A stretch of DNA of 50,957 nucleotides from an uncultured Lachnospiraceae bacterium (GTDB lineage: Bacteria > Bacillota > Clostridia > Lachnospirales > Lachnospiraceae). Shown here piece by piece: positions 43,158 through 50,711 of this stretch; the first letter of the stretch is position 1, and every line of letters begins with the position of its first letter. The DNA is taken from contig CAJUMM010000011.1 of the NCBI GenBank assembly GCA_910586955.1, positions 1 to 50,957 on the forward strand, read 5' to 3'. The notes beneath the pieces were generated by a model. It ran no database searches. It had not been told where the DNA came from and saw nothing but the letters and a program-made list of their open reading frames with translations. A program made the position numbers and the translations under genes.

Positions 43158-43568
43158 ATGCTGCGGGAGAAAATGGAAGCGGCCGGCGTAAAAAAGGCCC
43201 TGGAGGATCTGGGATACAGCTATGAAGTGATTTTTGGCGGTCTTTCGCCGGAGCTGGAGGAGGAGTATGCCGCCTGTTCCTGGCAGAAGGTGGGCTGCAA
43301 TATAGACGGGATCCGGCTGGGCTATGTGATTCACTGTGTTCCCGGAGAGGAACAGCTAAAGGCAGGGCGCCCTTGGGAGGAGTGGTTCTTCCAGCATGAC
43401 GCGGCCCATCACCATGTGCTGTTCCGGGAAAAGCAGGACTGCTGTGACAGGGAGGTTCTGATCCCGGAGACGGATCGGGAGCATCCGGAGGAAGTACGGG
43501 GAAAGCTCTGGCATTATTACCAGGATGGGGAGAGCCTGCCGTATCTGGCAAAGAAGCCTGTTTTATAA
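43158..43568 (+). CDS. Unrecognised 136-residue protein of the sugar locus
   Basis: I do not recognise this family. It is a soluble, acidic protein with a Cys/His-rich middle: HCVPGEEQLKAGRPWEEWFF, then QHDAAHHHVLFREKQDCCD. The HDAAHHH cluster could bind a metal. It follows the LacI gene by 20 bp with AAAGGAGGAG before the ATG and ends at a strong terminator, so it is the last gene of the rightward operon. A mutarotase-like, epimerase or accessory role is conceivable, but nothing in the sequence proves one. Codon use looks like that of its neighbours. Confidence 0.7.
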   Translation: MLREKMEAAGVKKALEDLGYSYEVIFGGLSPELEEEYAACSWQKVGCNIDGIRLGYVIHCVPGEEQLKAGRPWEEWFFQHDAAHHHVLFREKQDCCDREVLIPETDREHPEEVRGKLWHYYQDGESLPYLAKKPVL

Positions 43569-43611
43569 TGGAATCATTAATGGCTTCCGGCCGCAGAAAT
43601 ATACACCATTC

Positions 43612-43647
43612 AAAAAAGTCGCAGAGGTTGATACTCTGCGACTTTTT
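43612..43647. terminator. Bidirectional terminator, left copy of an inverted repeat
   Basis: GTCGCAGAG (43618-43626) and CTCTGCGAC (43634-43642) form a 9-bp stem, with A6 before and T5 after. It ends the rightward sugar operon and the leftward abiE operon. Positions 43620-43647 recur, inverted and exact, at 45639-45666. Confidence 0.92.
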
Positions 43648-43700
43648 CTTTTCTATTATATCGGCTGGAAAGAGTTTTGGCAATAGACGGCGGTTAAAAA

Positions 43701-44687
43701 TTATGAAAATCCAGGCTTAAAACCATATTTGCCGGATATTTGCTTTGCGCTTTTCATCTTCCATATAGCCATAGGATGCTCCCCTATATTACGTATAATC
43801 TCATCGTTCTCAAACAGCAATTCCGGTCTATACTCCCCGGTTTCAAACAGTTCCAGATATTTCGCTTCCTCTGGTGCCAAAACCATGAGTTTTTTAATAA
43901 ATTTCTTTGCTTCTTCCTTACGTTCATCCAAATTAAAATTATCTTTTTTTCGAAGTACTGGAAACAAATCACGCCTAATCTTAGAAAACTCCAGTCCATC
44001 AATCGCAGATGTATCAAAAGTCTTATTGATCTTATCTGCTGATATAGATGAATAAAAAATAATACATTTACGGAACAATTCATATTCTGATTCATCAAAC
44101 AAACCAAAATAAATCATATTATTAAAGTCATACAAATCTCTGGCAGCTGCCCGGCTCATAAGCGCATTTGCTTTTGCGGCAAAGATCTCCATAGGTTCTA
44201 AAGTTCGAACTATTACATTTTCCTCAAAAATATCTGTTACTATCTTTCTCTCTACTGGAGCAAAAATATGGGCTCGCAAGGAATAATTTAATTCCAGCTT
44301 TACATTATCCCTGTTGCCGCCAGCATTTTGATATTGAAACAACATAGAATCCAGGCTATGACTATACCTCGAAGATTCTGACAATAAATAGCCTTCTTCT
44401 TCCATATAATTTTTTAAGATTTCTGTGATTTTCTCTCTGTCCTTTTCCATATCTTCCAATGGCAGATTATGCGTAAAATCCAAATCTAAATCAACAGACA
44501 ATCGAGGTAAATTAAAAATAGTCAGGTTGATTGCTGTTCCTCCTTTTAGTGCAAGATGTTCATGCAAATATTCGTCTGTATTCAAATATTTCAATATTTC
44601 TTTCAGCCGCAACACTTTTTCAAATGTATCCCGAACAAATCCTTTCTGCTTTGCTATTTGTCCAATTTGTCCCTTATTATAAATCAT
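43701..44687 (-). CDS. abiEii: AbiEii-type nucleotidyltransferase toxin
   Basis: The 328-residue protein is a DNA-polymerase-beta-like nucleotidyltransferase of the AbiEii/AbiGii toxin family. The motif LALKGGTAINL (45-55) and the metal-binding acids of LSVDLDLDF (63-71) form the active site. KANALMSRAAARDLYDFNNM is the conserved C-terminal block. Toxins of this family block growth, for example by modifying tRNA, and can give phage abortive infection. ATG 44687 follows GGAG by nine bases inside the antitoxin gene; ATG 44702 lacks a site. It overlaps abiEi by 11 bp. Confidence 0.88.
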   Translation of the reverse strand: MIYNKGQIGQIAKQKGFVRDTFEKVLRLKEILKYLNTDEYLHEHLALKGGTAINLTIFNLPRLSVDLDLDFTHNLPLEDMEKDREKITEILKNYMEEEGYLLSESSRYSHSLDSMLFQYQNAGGNRDNVKLELNYSLRAHIFAPVERKIVTDIFEENVIVRTLEPMEIFAAKANALMSRAAARDLYDFNNMIYFGLFDESEYELFRKCIIFYSSISADKINKTFDTSAIDGLEFSKIRRDLFPVLRKKDNFNLDERKEEAKKFIKKLMVLAPEEAKYLELFETGEYRPELLFENDEIIRNIGEHPMAIWKMKSAKQISGKYGFKPGFS

Positions 44688-45441
44688 GCCTGATTTCTCC
44701 ATTTTTCAAATAATACATCTGAGAAGGAACTACCAGCTTCCAATTAGCATCATATTTTCCTTCTTTACAATCTTTAGTCAAATAACGTTTACTGTTTCCA
44801 ACCTTGTCTTTACATATCTGAAAGAAATTATTTGATAATCCAAAATGTTTTTGTTGGTCTTTCAACAAAAATCCTACTTTTTGATATAAAAATTGACTAT
44901 CATAACATTCTAAATATGCAAGCATACGTTTTTCTCTAAGCACAGATACTGCTTGAATATTATCAACCACTTCTTCAAGCCCCGCTATTTTATCCAAATC
45001 CTTAATGCTGTCGATCACGGTTCGTTCCCTATCTGTTACACGAACTCCTCCACCGTATTTTACCATTTCAATTCCTTCACTACATTTAGAGCACACGCAA
45101 CAAAAAGTATATCCATCAAATTCAAAATCTCGAAACATGGTATTTGAAGAAACATATACCTCATAAAAAATCTGATCACTAATTCCATAATATTCCATTG
45201 CTGAATGATGAGAAAGATAAGAGGTAGGTGTAATTGCGCTTGCAATTTGATAACGGCTTGCTACCGGAGCATCTGTTTCTCCACTAATACAAGTGTAAAG
45301 GTTGTTTCGTATTTTTACTGCAAGTCCATTCTTTATCAAACGCTTTACCGTCGAACGTGCGCTTTCAATGTTATCATAGTATTGATTTACATGTTCCATT
45401 GTGAATACTGGATATTTTAGTAATTCAAAGTATAATTTCAT
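44677..45441 (-). CDS. abiEi: AbiEi-type antitoxin and transcriptional regulator
   Basis: The 254-residue protein has an N-terminal winged-helix region: residues 4-60 include FTMEHVNQYYDNIESARSTV, then KRLIKNGLAVKIRNNLYTC. The AbiEi-type core follows, with YQIASAITPTSYLSHHSAM and EYYGISDQIFYEVYV. It is expected to neutralise AbiEii and to repress its own promoter. A CxxC-like CCVCSKC segment (about 113-119) stands out. It is the first gene of the leftward pair. The promoter and two palindromic sites lie just upstream. Confidence 0.85.
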   Translation of the reverse strand: MKLYFELLKYPVFTMEHVNQYYDNIESARSTVKRLIKNGLAVKIRNNLYTCISGETDAPVASRYQIASAITPTSYLSHHSAMEYYGISDQIFYEVYVSSNTMFRDFEFDGYTFCCVCSKCSEGIEMVKYGGGVRVTDRERTVIDSIKDLDKIAGLEEVVDNIQAVSVLREKRMLAYLECYDSQFLYQKVGFLLKDQQKHFGLSNNFFQICKDKVGNSKRYLTKDCKEGKYDANWKLVVPSQMYYLKNGEIRHDL

Positions 45442-45472
45442 ACTGCGTCACCGTTTATTTTTTGCTCATTTT

Positions 45473-45488
45473 AGTTTGATTTCAAACT
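45473..45488. promoter_or_regulatory. Palindromic operator candidate of abiE
   Basis: AGTTTGA-TT-TCAAACT, a perfect 7-bp inverted repeat, lies between the abiEi promoter and its start codon. A weaker copy (12 of 16 positions), AGTCTGTATTTAAACT, is at 45559-45574, upstream of the -35. Confidence 0.6.
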
Positions 45489-45509
45489 GTTTTGTTAAAT
45501 TGTTAATTT

Positions 45510-45538
45510 ATACTATAATAATTTTTTCTTTCCGTCAA
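45510..45538 (-). promoter_or_regulatory. Promoter of the abiEi-abiEii operon
   Basis: On the minus strand: -35 TTGACG (45533-45538), 17-bp spacer, -10 TAGTAT (45510-45515). Confidence 0.7.
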
Positions 45539-45638
45539 GTTTTAAATTTTATTAAAACAGTCTGTATTTAAACTATTTTTACAAATATATTATTGGCTTA
45601 ATACTACATAGCACCCATTGACTTTGGAAACCCTCCCA

Positions 45639-45666
45639 AAAAAGTCGCAGAGTATCAACCTCTGCG
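45639..45666. repeat. Right inverted copy of the 28-bp hairpin repeat
   Basis: This is the exact reverse complement of 43620-43647: CGCAGAG (45646-45652), loop TATCAAC, CTCTGCG (45660-45666), preceded by A6GT. The mirrored loop (GTTGATA on the left, TATCAAC here) proves inversion. Only the minus strand has a U-run, and no gene ends there, so it has no obvious terminator job. Confidence 0.9.
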
Positions 45667-45691
45667 TCAGGATTTGCAGGGAGTTTGGGAT

Positions 45692-46858
45692 ATGGAAGAA
45701 AAGAAGGTGCTGTATTTTAAACTGCTGGGAGATTTCACTTACGGGGAAAGGGAAACTGCGGCCGGCAAAGAGTCCGATCTGCGGACAGGAAGGAAGGCCT
45801 TATCTTTACTGCAGTATCTTATCGTAAATCATAACAGGAGTGTTTCCTCGGAAGAACTGATCGAAATTTTCTGGGCGGATGGCAGCGCTGCACCCGCAGG
45901 GGCTCTGCGGCACATGATATTTAAGGTGCGGAACCTTTTAAAAGAGATGTTTCCGGAACAGGAAAATCTTTTGGTGACCTGCCGGGGCGGCTATACCTGC
46001 CGGAAGGATATCCCTCTGGAGCTGGATACGGAACGGCTGGAGGCGGCGGTTCTGGAAGCAGGGAAACAGCAGGGGGAGGAACAGCTGGAACTTTTGATGC
46101 CGGTACTTTCCTGCTATAAGGGCGATTTCCTTCCTGCCAACGACAGCCAATGGGCCATAACCCTGCGGCAGTATTACAGAGCCCTCTATCTGGATGCTTG
46201 CAAAAGGGTCCTGCCGCAGCTGTATAAAAAAGAAAACTGGCTGGGGATTCTGATGATTTGCGAACAGGCATACCGGATTGATTTTACGGTGGAGGAATTT
46301 ACGGTATACCAGATGCGGGCATTGATTGCCCTGGGACAGCCCGGGCAGGCCGCAGGGAAATATGAAGCTTTCCGGGATAAGCTTCTGGAGGAGTTCGGAA
46401 TTGCTCCGGCGGGCCAAATGGAGCAGGTCTATATGCTGGCGCTGGGCCTCCGGAAAAGGGATCTGGAGGTACCGGAGGTTTTGAAACTGGTGTGTGAGGG
46501 AAAGCCGGAATCCTGTGCGTTTTTTTGTACCTTTGAGATTTTCCAGAGCATTGTGGCTTTGGAAAAGAGGCACCTGGCCAGAACACAGGGGAATTCTACC
46601 ATTGTGGTGGCCAGCATCGGAGAGGGGAAGGCCTCGGGTACGGATGCAAGAAGACTGGAGAATATCCTGCAGAATTCTCTGAGAGCCGGGGATCCGGTTG
46701 CCAGGCTGGAGGCGGGATCGTATATCCTGATGCTCACAGGCACGGATCTGGAAAATGCACGGCTTGTGACAAACCGTCTGGATCGCACCTTCCATAAAGC
46801 CTACCAGCGCTCCAAAGCAAGGATTACCTATCACTTTTCGTCCCTGAAGCCGGTATAG
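45692..46858 (+). CDS. BTAD/SARP-type transcriptional regulator with degenerate GGDEF-like C-terminus
   Basis: The 388-residue protein starts with a winged helix of the OmpR/SARP kind (about 5-105): FKLLGDFTYGERE, GRKALSLLQYLIVNH, SSEELIEIFW, GALRHMIFKVRNLLK. An all-helical BTAD region follows (about 110-250). The last 110 residues resemble a GGDEF domain, with RRLENILQNSLRAGDPVARL and SYILMLTG, but the GGDEF signature itself is absent, so it should not make cyclic-di-GMP. It probably regulates the small protein and surface protein genes downstream. ATG 45692 is preferred to TTG 45674, with GGGAG upstream. Confidence 0.8.
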   Translation: MEEKKVLYFKLLGDFTYGERETAAGKESDLRTGRKALSLLQYLIVNHNRSVSSEELIEIFWADGSAAPAGALRHMIFKVRNLLKEMFPEQENLLVTCRGGYTCRKDIPLELDTERLEAAVLEAGKQQGEEQLELLMPVLSCYKGDFLPANDSQWAITLRQYYRALYLDACKRVLPQLYKKENWLGILMICEQAYRIDFTVEEFTVYQMRALIALGQPGQAAGKYEAFRDKLLEEFGIAPAGQMEQVYMLALGLRKRDLEVPEVLKLVCEGKPESCAFFCTFEIFQSIVALEKRHLARTQGNSTIVVASIGEGKASGTDARRLENILQNSLRAGDPVARLEAGSYILMLTGTDLENARLVTNRLDRTFHKAYQRSKARITYHFSSLKPV

Positions 46859-46973
46859 AGGAAAAATAAAAAATTTAGAACCCGCTTTCGGCGGAAAGAT
46901 AACAGAGATCTAACAAGGCTTTGTTATAGTTAGAGTGTAAATCAGAGGAAAGGGCGGTGGTAGTATAACGCTC
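46859..46973. promoter_or_regulatory. Probable regulated promoter region
   Basis: TAACAA-GGCT-TTGTTA (46911-46926) is a 6-bp inverted repeat overlapping a possible -10 TATAGT (46925-46930). There is no matching -35 at 17 bp (ACAGAG). An activator-dependent start served by the upstream BTAD regulator is a reasonable guess. Confidence 0.4.
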
Positions 46974-47342
46974 ATGAAAAATATGATTCCCTGCAACAGC
47001 AGGGAGGCGGTAGTCACGGTGATGTCCTACGAAAACGGGATTATGCAGGGTTTTCTGCAGCATCCGCGGCTGGAGAAAAAGGAAGAGATTCAGAGCCTGT
47101 CCCAGATGGTTCTGCTCCTGGGAGGCCTGCTGGATCTGGAAAGCTGTCCCGGCAGCCCGCTGCCTTTCGTATCCGCAGAGGGGGATGCAGGCCGAAGTTT
47201 GGCAGAGTTTCGTATCCAGGTACTTTTCCGGGAACATCACACATGGCAGGGAAAATTAATCTGGAAGAACGAGGGGCAGGAAATGGTATTTTGCAGCGCA
47301 GTGGAATTGATGCAGGCGCTGGATGAAATTCTTGCCAAATAG
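46974..47342 (+). CDS. Small protein of unknown function between regulator and surface protein
   Basis: The 122-residue protein has no signal peptide or membrane segment. Its C-terminal half (FRIQVLFREHHTWQGKLIW, then FCSAVELMQALDEIL) resembles a short domain I associate with Lachnospiraceae loci that also hold BTAD regulators. I cannot give it a named family. The AAAGGGCGG upstream is a modest site. The surface-protein gene starts 39 bp later, so the two are probably cotranscribed. A role as a cytoplasmic partner of the regulator is only a guess. Confidence 0.65.
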   Translation: MKNMIPCNSREAVVTVMSYENGIMQGFLQHPRLEKKEEIQSLSQMVLLLGGLLDLESCPGSPLPFVSAEGDAGRSLAEFRIQVLFREHHTWQGKLIWKNEGQEMVFCSAVELMQALDEILAK

Positions 47343-47381
47343 AAGAGATAAAAAGGTGATTTTTGAAAGGAGGATATTAAA

Positions 47382-49430
47382 ATGGCAGCAAGGAGAAGGA
47401 AGCCCTTTTGGATGAAAACATTGGCAGTGATGCTTATTGCCAGCATGCTCATTGGTATGGGGACATCTGCATTTGCAGCAGCGGAAAACGCTGAACAGAC
47501 AGAAGAACAGGCCGAGGAGCAGGGAACACAGGAAACCGCAGCGGAAAGCCGGGAGACGGCGGAAATTTCCGGGACACCGGAGGAGCCTGGGACACCCGCT
47601 CCGAAAGAACTTTCCTCCGGGATGCCGGAGCAGGAGAACCTTCTGGAGGAAATAACCGGGGAAAATCCGGAGAAGGAAGCGGAAGGGATTCCGGCGGAGG
47701 TTCAGGTGTTTCTTGAGGCAGTGGAGGCAATTCCTGCGTCCGGCGGGGTTACGGTAGAGACGGAAACCACAAACAGAACATATAGCAGCGATATAGTTAA
47801 AACCACAGCGGAAAAGGTGACAGAAGGTAAACTAGAAGTTGTAAAGAATATAGATGAGATTCCGGAAGATCTGAAAGACTCCTTTAGGTCGGCGATTTAT
47901 CCGGATGCGGAAGGTTATGTTGAAATTCCAGAGCAGGAGAATTGGCAGTTCCTATTGGGATATAAGTTTACTTTATCAGGCACGCCTGGGGATTCCTACG
48001 ATGCATGGTCTGATGGTTCAATAATAGTCGGTACTGGTTCTGGAATAATTCCGGAGAGTGGTAATGTAGTCATTTATATGACGAAAGACGTTTACTCTTT
48101 CGATTTACATGTAGATGTACACGATGGAAAGGAATGTTTGCATAATACAATTGACTTTGTAGTTGGTAAAGACTGGTATGAGACAGGCGTTTGTACTTTT
48201 GTGAGAAAACAAACTGGCAGTCAAAATTCTTATCCCATTACCGTTAATTTTAAAAGCGCTCAGGGGGACACGTTAAGGGAGTCCTACGAAGAAACGCATG
48301 AAGAAGATACCGAGTATGATTGGACAGAGAAGTTAGGTTCTAGTGATATTCCCTTACCGTTGACCATAGAACGGGACGGAAAAACCTATGCTTTGGATTG
48401 GGGGCTGACGGGCCAGGAAGCGCGGGGTAAGCTGAAAGGGACCCTTAGGGGGCCTGTGGAGCTTGACCTGATCTATTCCCCGGATGAAAACAAAGACGGG
48501 ATCCCGGATCGGTATCAGGTGACCGTCACCTACCGGGCAGTCAACGGAACGGTGGAAAACGCCGATGAAAAAGGAGAATACAAGGTTGTTTTACCCCTGA
48601 GGAATGACAAGGGCGAGTATGCCACAGCGGAAGACGGCGGGAAAGCCCTGCTGGAAGCGGGCCAGATTCCCGGAACCCAGGCAAACAAGGGCTTTTTGCC
48701 GGAGGGCAAGTGGAGCCCGGATACGCCGGCTGTAGGAACAGAGATCACAGAGGATAAGGTTTTCGTTATCACCTATTCTCCGGAAACTCCGAAGAAGCCG
48801 GACGACCCGAAGAAACCGGATGACCCGAAGAAACCGGATGACCCGAAGACTCCCGACACCCCGACGCCGCCGGATGACCCCACGCCGCCTACGCCGGGCC
48901 CCACACCTCCCACACCCGGCCCTACGCCGCCCACACCCGGACCCACACCGCCAAATCCTGACCCGGGACCTGCACCTGCGGCAGATACGACTCCGGAAGA
49001 GACGGAAATGGCAGCGGAAGAGGTGCCTTTGGCAGGGAAAGAGGAAAGCCTGGAAGGGGAGGAAGTACCCCTTGCGGGAGGCAGGGGAAGGGCCTGGGCG
49101 CTGGTAAATTTTGCCCTGATGAACCTGGCGGTCTTTGAATCCCTGATGCTCCTGATTGGCTACTTCATTACTACCAAGAAGGCATCCGAAGAGGAGGAAG
49201 AGGAGGAAGAGAAGAAGAAGCTGAAGAAGAAAGGCCTTGTGCGCCTGATCAGTGTTCCGGTAGGGATTATTTCCATAATCGCCTTCTGCCTGACGGAGGA
49301 TATTACTCTTCCCACTGGCTTTGTGGATCGCTGGACCCTTCTGATGGTGATTATCGCCCTCATCCAGACCCTGGTGGTAGCCTTCTCACGGAAAAAGGAG
49401 GAGGAAGAAGAGGAGGAGGAAACAGCTTAA
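47382..49430 (+). CDS. Secreted, membrane-anchored surface protein, Pro- and Glu-rich
   Basis: The 682-residue protein has a signal peptide (1 to about 32, cleavage near AFA-AAE), then an acidic Gln/Glu/Pro segment (33-110). A middle region (about 130-320) is encoded by more AT-rich DNA. Then comes a repeat-like beta domain (about 380-465, VTVTYRAVNGTVENADEKG). A proline-rich stalk (about 470-530) has PKKPDD and PGPTPPT repeats. A sorting-like EVPLAGGRGRAWALVNF precedes membrane segments near 570-595, 625-645 and 650-670, separated by Glu/Lys runs. There is no LPXTG motif. It is likely an adhesin or similar envelope protein; its ligand is unknown. AAGGAGG precedes the ATG. Confidence 0.8.
   Translation: MAARRRKPFWMKTLAVMLIASMLIGMGTSAFAAAENAEQTEEQAEEQGTQETAAESRETAEISGTPEEPGTPAPKELSSGMPEQENLLEEITGENPEKEAEGIPAEVQVFLEAVEAIPASGGVTVETETTNRTYSSDIVKTTAEKVTEGKLEVVKNIDEIPEDLKDSFRSAIYPDAEGYVEIPEQENWQFLLGYKFTLSGTPGDSYDAWSDGSIIVGTGSGIIPESGNVVIYMTKDVYSFDLHVDVHDGKECLHNTIDFVVGKDWYETGVCTFVRKQTGSQNSYPITVNFKSAQGDTLRESYEETHEEDTEYDWTEKLGSSDIPLPLTIERDGKTYALDWGLTGQEARGKLKGTLRGPVELDLIYSPDENKDGIPDRYQVTVTYRAVNGTVENADEKGEYKVVLPLRNDKGEYATAEDGGKALLEAGQIPGTQANKGFLPEGKWSPDTPAVGTEITEDKVFVITYSPETPKKPDDPKKPDDPKKPDDPKTPDTPTPPDDPTPPTPGPTPPTPGPTPPTPGPTPPNPDPGPAPAADTTPEETEMAAEEVPLAGKEESLEGEEVPLAGGRGRAWALVNFALMNLAVFESLMLLIGYFITTKKASEEEEEEEEKKKLKKKGLVRLISVPVGIISIIAFCLTEDITLPTGFVDRWTLLMVIIALIQTLVVAFSRKKEEEEEEEETA
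48789..48972 (+). repeat. Tandem repeats coding the proline-rich stalk
   Basis: Four 18-bp units (48789-48860, the last degenerate) encode PKKPDD. After a short Pro/Asp stretch, three to four 21-bp units encode PGPTPPT. Copy number in such coding repeats often varies between strains. Confidence 0.85.
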
Positions 49431-49480
49431 AGCCGGGAAACAGGCGCAGAGCAGCAGAATAAAGAAAGAATACAAATGAG

Positions 49481-49532
49481 AAGCATCCCATTCGTTTGGC
49501 ATGACATTGTGCACAGCGGATGGGATGCTTTT
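49481..49532 (+). terminator. Long-loop inverted repeat after the surface protein gene
   Basis: AAGCATCCCAT (49481-49491) and ATGGGATGCTT (49520-49530) are perfect 11-bp arms around a 28-nt loop, followed by TTTT (49529-49532). It fits a terminator. The long loop next to a recombinase gene leaves a recombination-site role open. Confidence 0.7.
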
Positions 49533-49608
49533 CATCCGGCAGAGGGCAGTCTTGAACCGGCAGACGTATATTTTTAAACTAGAGACAAAAAGGAGGATTT
49601 GTTATTTT

Positions 49609-50565
49609 ATGACGAACGGACAGAATATTTTTCAAAAGCAGCTTGTCTTTGGGGAGTATTGCGACAGATGGATCTCTATGAACAGTACCCGGTTGAAACC
49701 ATCCAGCAGGGCCAAGTATCAGGCCACTATTGAGAAATACATCAAACCCTGTTTTGGAAGCAGGACGCTGGGCCGGATTACTTCGGAGGAGGTAGATGAG
49801 TTTACCCGGATGCTTATTTGCGAGAAAAAGCTATCTGCCAAGACGGTCCGGGATATTCTGGTTCTGTTTCATTCCATTCTCGTCTATGCGGAAAAGAGGT
49901 CGAAGCAGACTCTGCCGGAAATTGAGATTATCTATCCCAGACAGAATAAGAAGCAGATCCGTATCTTAAATGAGCAGGAAGAAAAGAGATTGATGGGCTA
50001 CCTGGCAGAAGAAATGGATCTGTACAAATTCGGCGTGTATCTGGCCCTCCGGACAGGCCTGCGGGTGGGAGAGCTCTGTGCCCTGCGCTGGAGCGACATT
50101 TCCATGAAGGAATTGACCATGTCGGTCAGCCGGACGGTCCAGCGCATCCAGGCGTCCGGAATCGAGACCAGTCCCAAGACCCGGATAATAGTCGGAACGC
50201 CCAAGAGCGACAGTTCCCGGCGGACACTCCCTTTGATGCCGGATATTACCGCCTTATGTGATCGGTTTTACGATGGAAATCCGGACAGCTTTGTCCTGAC
50301 CGGCCAAGGCAAATGTATGGAACCCCGGACCCTGCAGCGCCATCTGAAATCCTACCTGGAAGACTGCGGGATCCTGGGGGTTCATTTCCATACCCTGCGC
50401 CATACCTTTGCCACCCGCTGTATCGAGGCCGGCTTTGACGTAAAAACCCTCAGTGAGATTCTTGGCCACGCCAGCATCGGTATTACCATGAACCAGTACG
50501 TCCATCCGGATCTGGAGCGGAAGCGGGAGAATATGAGGCGGTTGAAAAATGTGATAGAGGTGTGA
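49609..50565 (+). CDS. Tyrosine recombinase/integrase
   Basis: The 318-residue site-specific recombinase is complete. The N-terminal SAM-like DNA-binding domain spans about 10-105. The catalytic residues are Arg152 (RTGLRVGEL), Lys199 (TPKSDSSRRT), His261 and Arg264 (HTLRH), His287 (LGHAS) and nucleophile Tyr297 (MNQYVHP). ATG 49609 is chosen over 49501, with AAGGAGGA 12 bp upstream, a rather long spacing. No xis, att duplication or phage structural gene is nearby. It may be a remnant integrase or a local DNA-inversion enzyme acting on the surface locus. Confidence 0.92.
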   Translation: MTNGQNIFQKQLVFGEYCDRWISMNSTRLKPSSRAKYQATIEKYIKPCFGSRTLGRITSEEVDEFTRMLICEKKLSAKTVRDILVLFHSILVYAEKRSKQTLPEIEIIYPRQNKKQIRILNEQEEKRLMGYLAEEMDLYKFGVYLALRTGLRVGELCALRWSDISMKELTMSVSRTVQRIQASGIETSPKTRIIVGTPKSDSSRRTLPLMPDITALCDRFYDGNPDSFVLTGQGKCMEPRTLQRHLKSYLEDCGILGVHFHTLRHTFATRCIEAGFDVKTLSEILGHASIGITMNQYVHPDLERKRENMRRLKNVIEV

Positions 50566-50606
50566 AGGGGGACGCAAGATCATACTGTGAAGCCGGGCAG
50601 GAAGCT

Positions 50607-50649
50607 GGAAGGGGGCTTGGCAAAGCCATCCTCCTTTCCGGGGTTTCTT
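50607..50649 (+). terminator. Terminator after the integrase
   Basis: GGAAGGGGGCTTGGC (50607-50621) pairs with GCCATCCTCCTTTCC (50625-50639), with two mismatches and some G-U pairs. GGGGTTTCTTTTT follows. Confidence 0.75.
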
Positions 50650-50711
50650 TTTGCCGTAATTTGTAGGTGGATCACTATCCAACAAGAGCTATCAAATTAT
50701 AAGACAAAATA

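Noticed and set aside
30411..43568. Known sulfoquinovose transketolase pathway
   Set aside because: As I recall that route, it uses no FGGY kinase and needs an isomerase and a sulfo-sugar reductase that are not seen here.
42724..43683. 319-residue minus-strand open frame opposite the LacI gene end and the 136-residue gene
   Set aside because: It crosses the terminator hairpin and lies opposite a confident regulator gene. The translation is Pro/Ser/Arg-rich with no domain.
43612..45669. Classical insertion sequence
   Set aside because: No transposase is present between the inverted hairpins and I found no convincing target-site duplication.
48789..48972. CRISPR-like array
   Set aside because: The repeats are in frame, contiguous without spacers and encode a proline-rich stalk.
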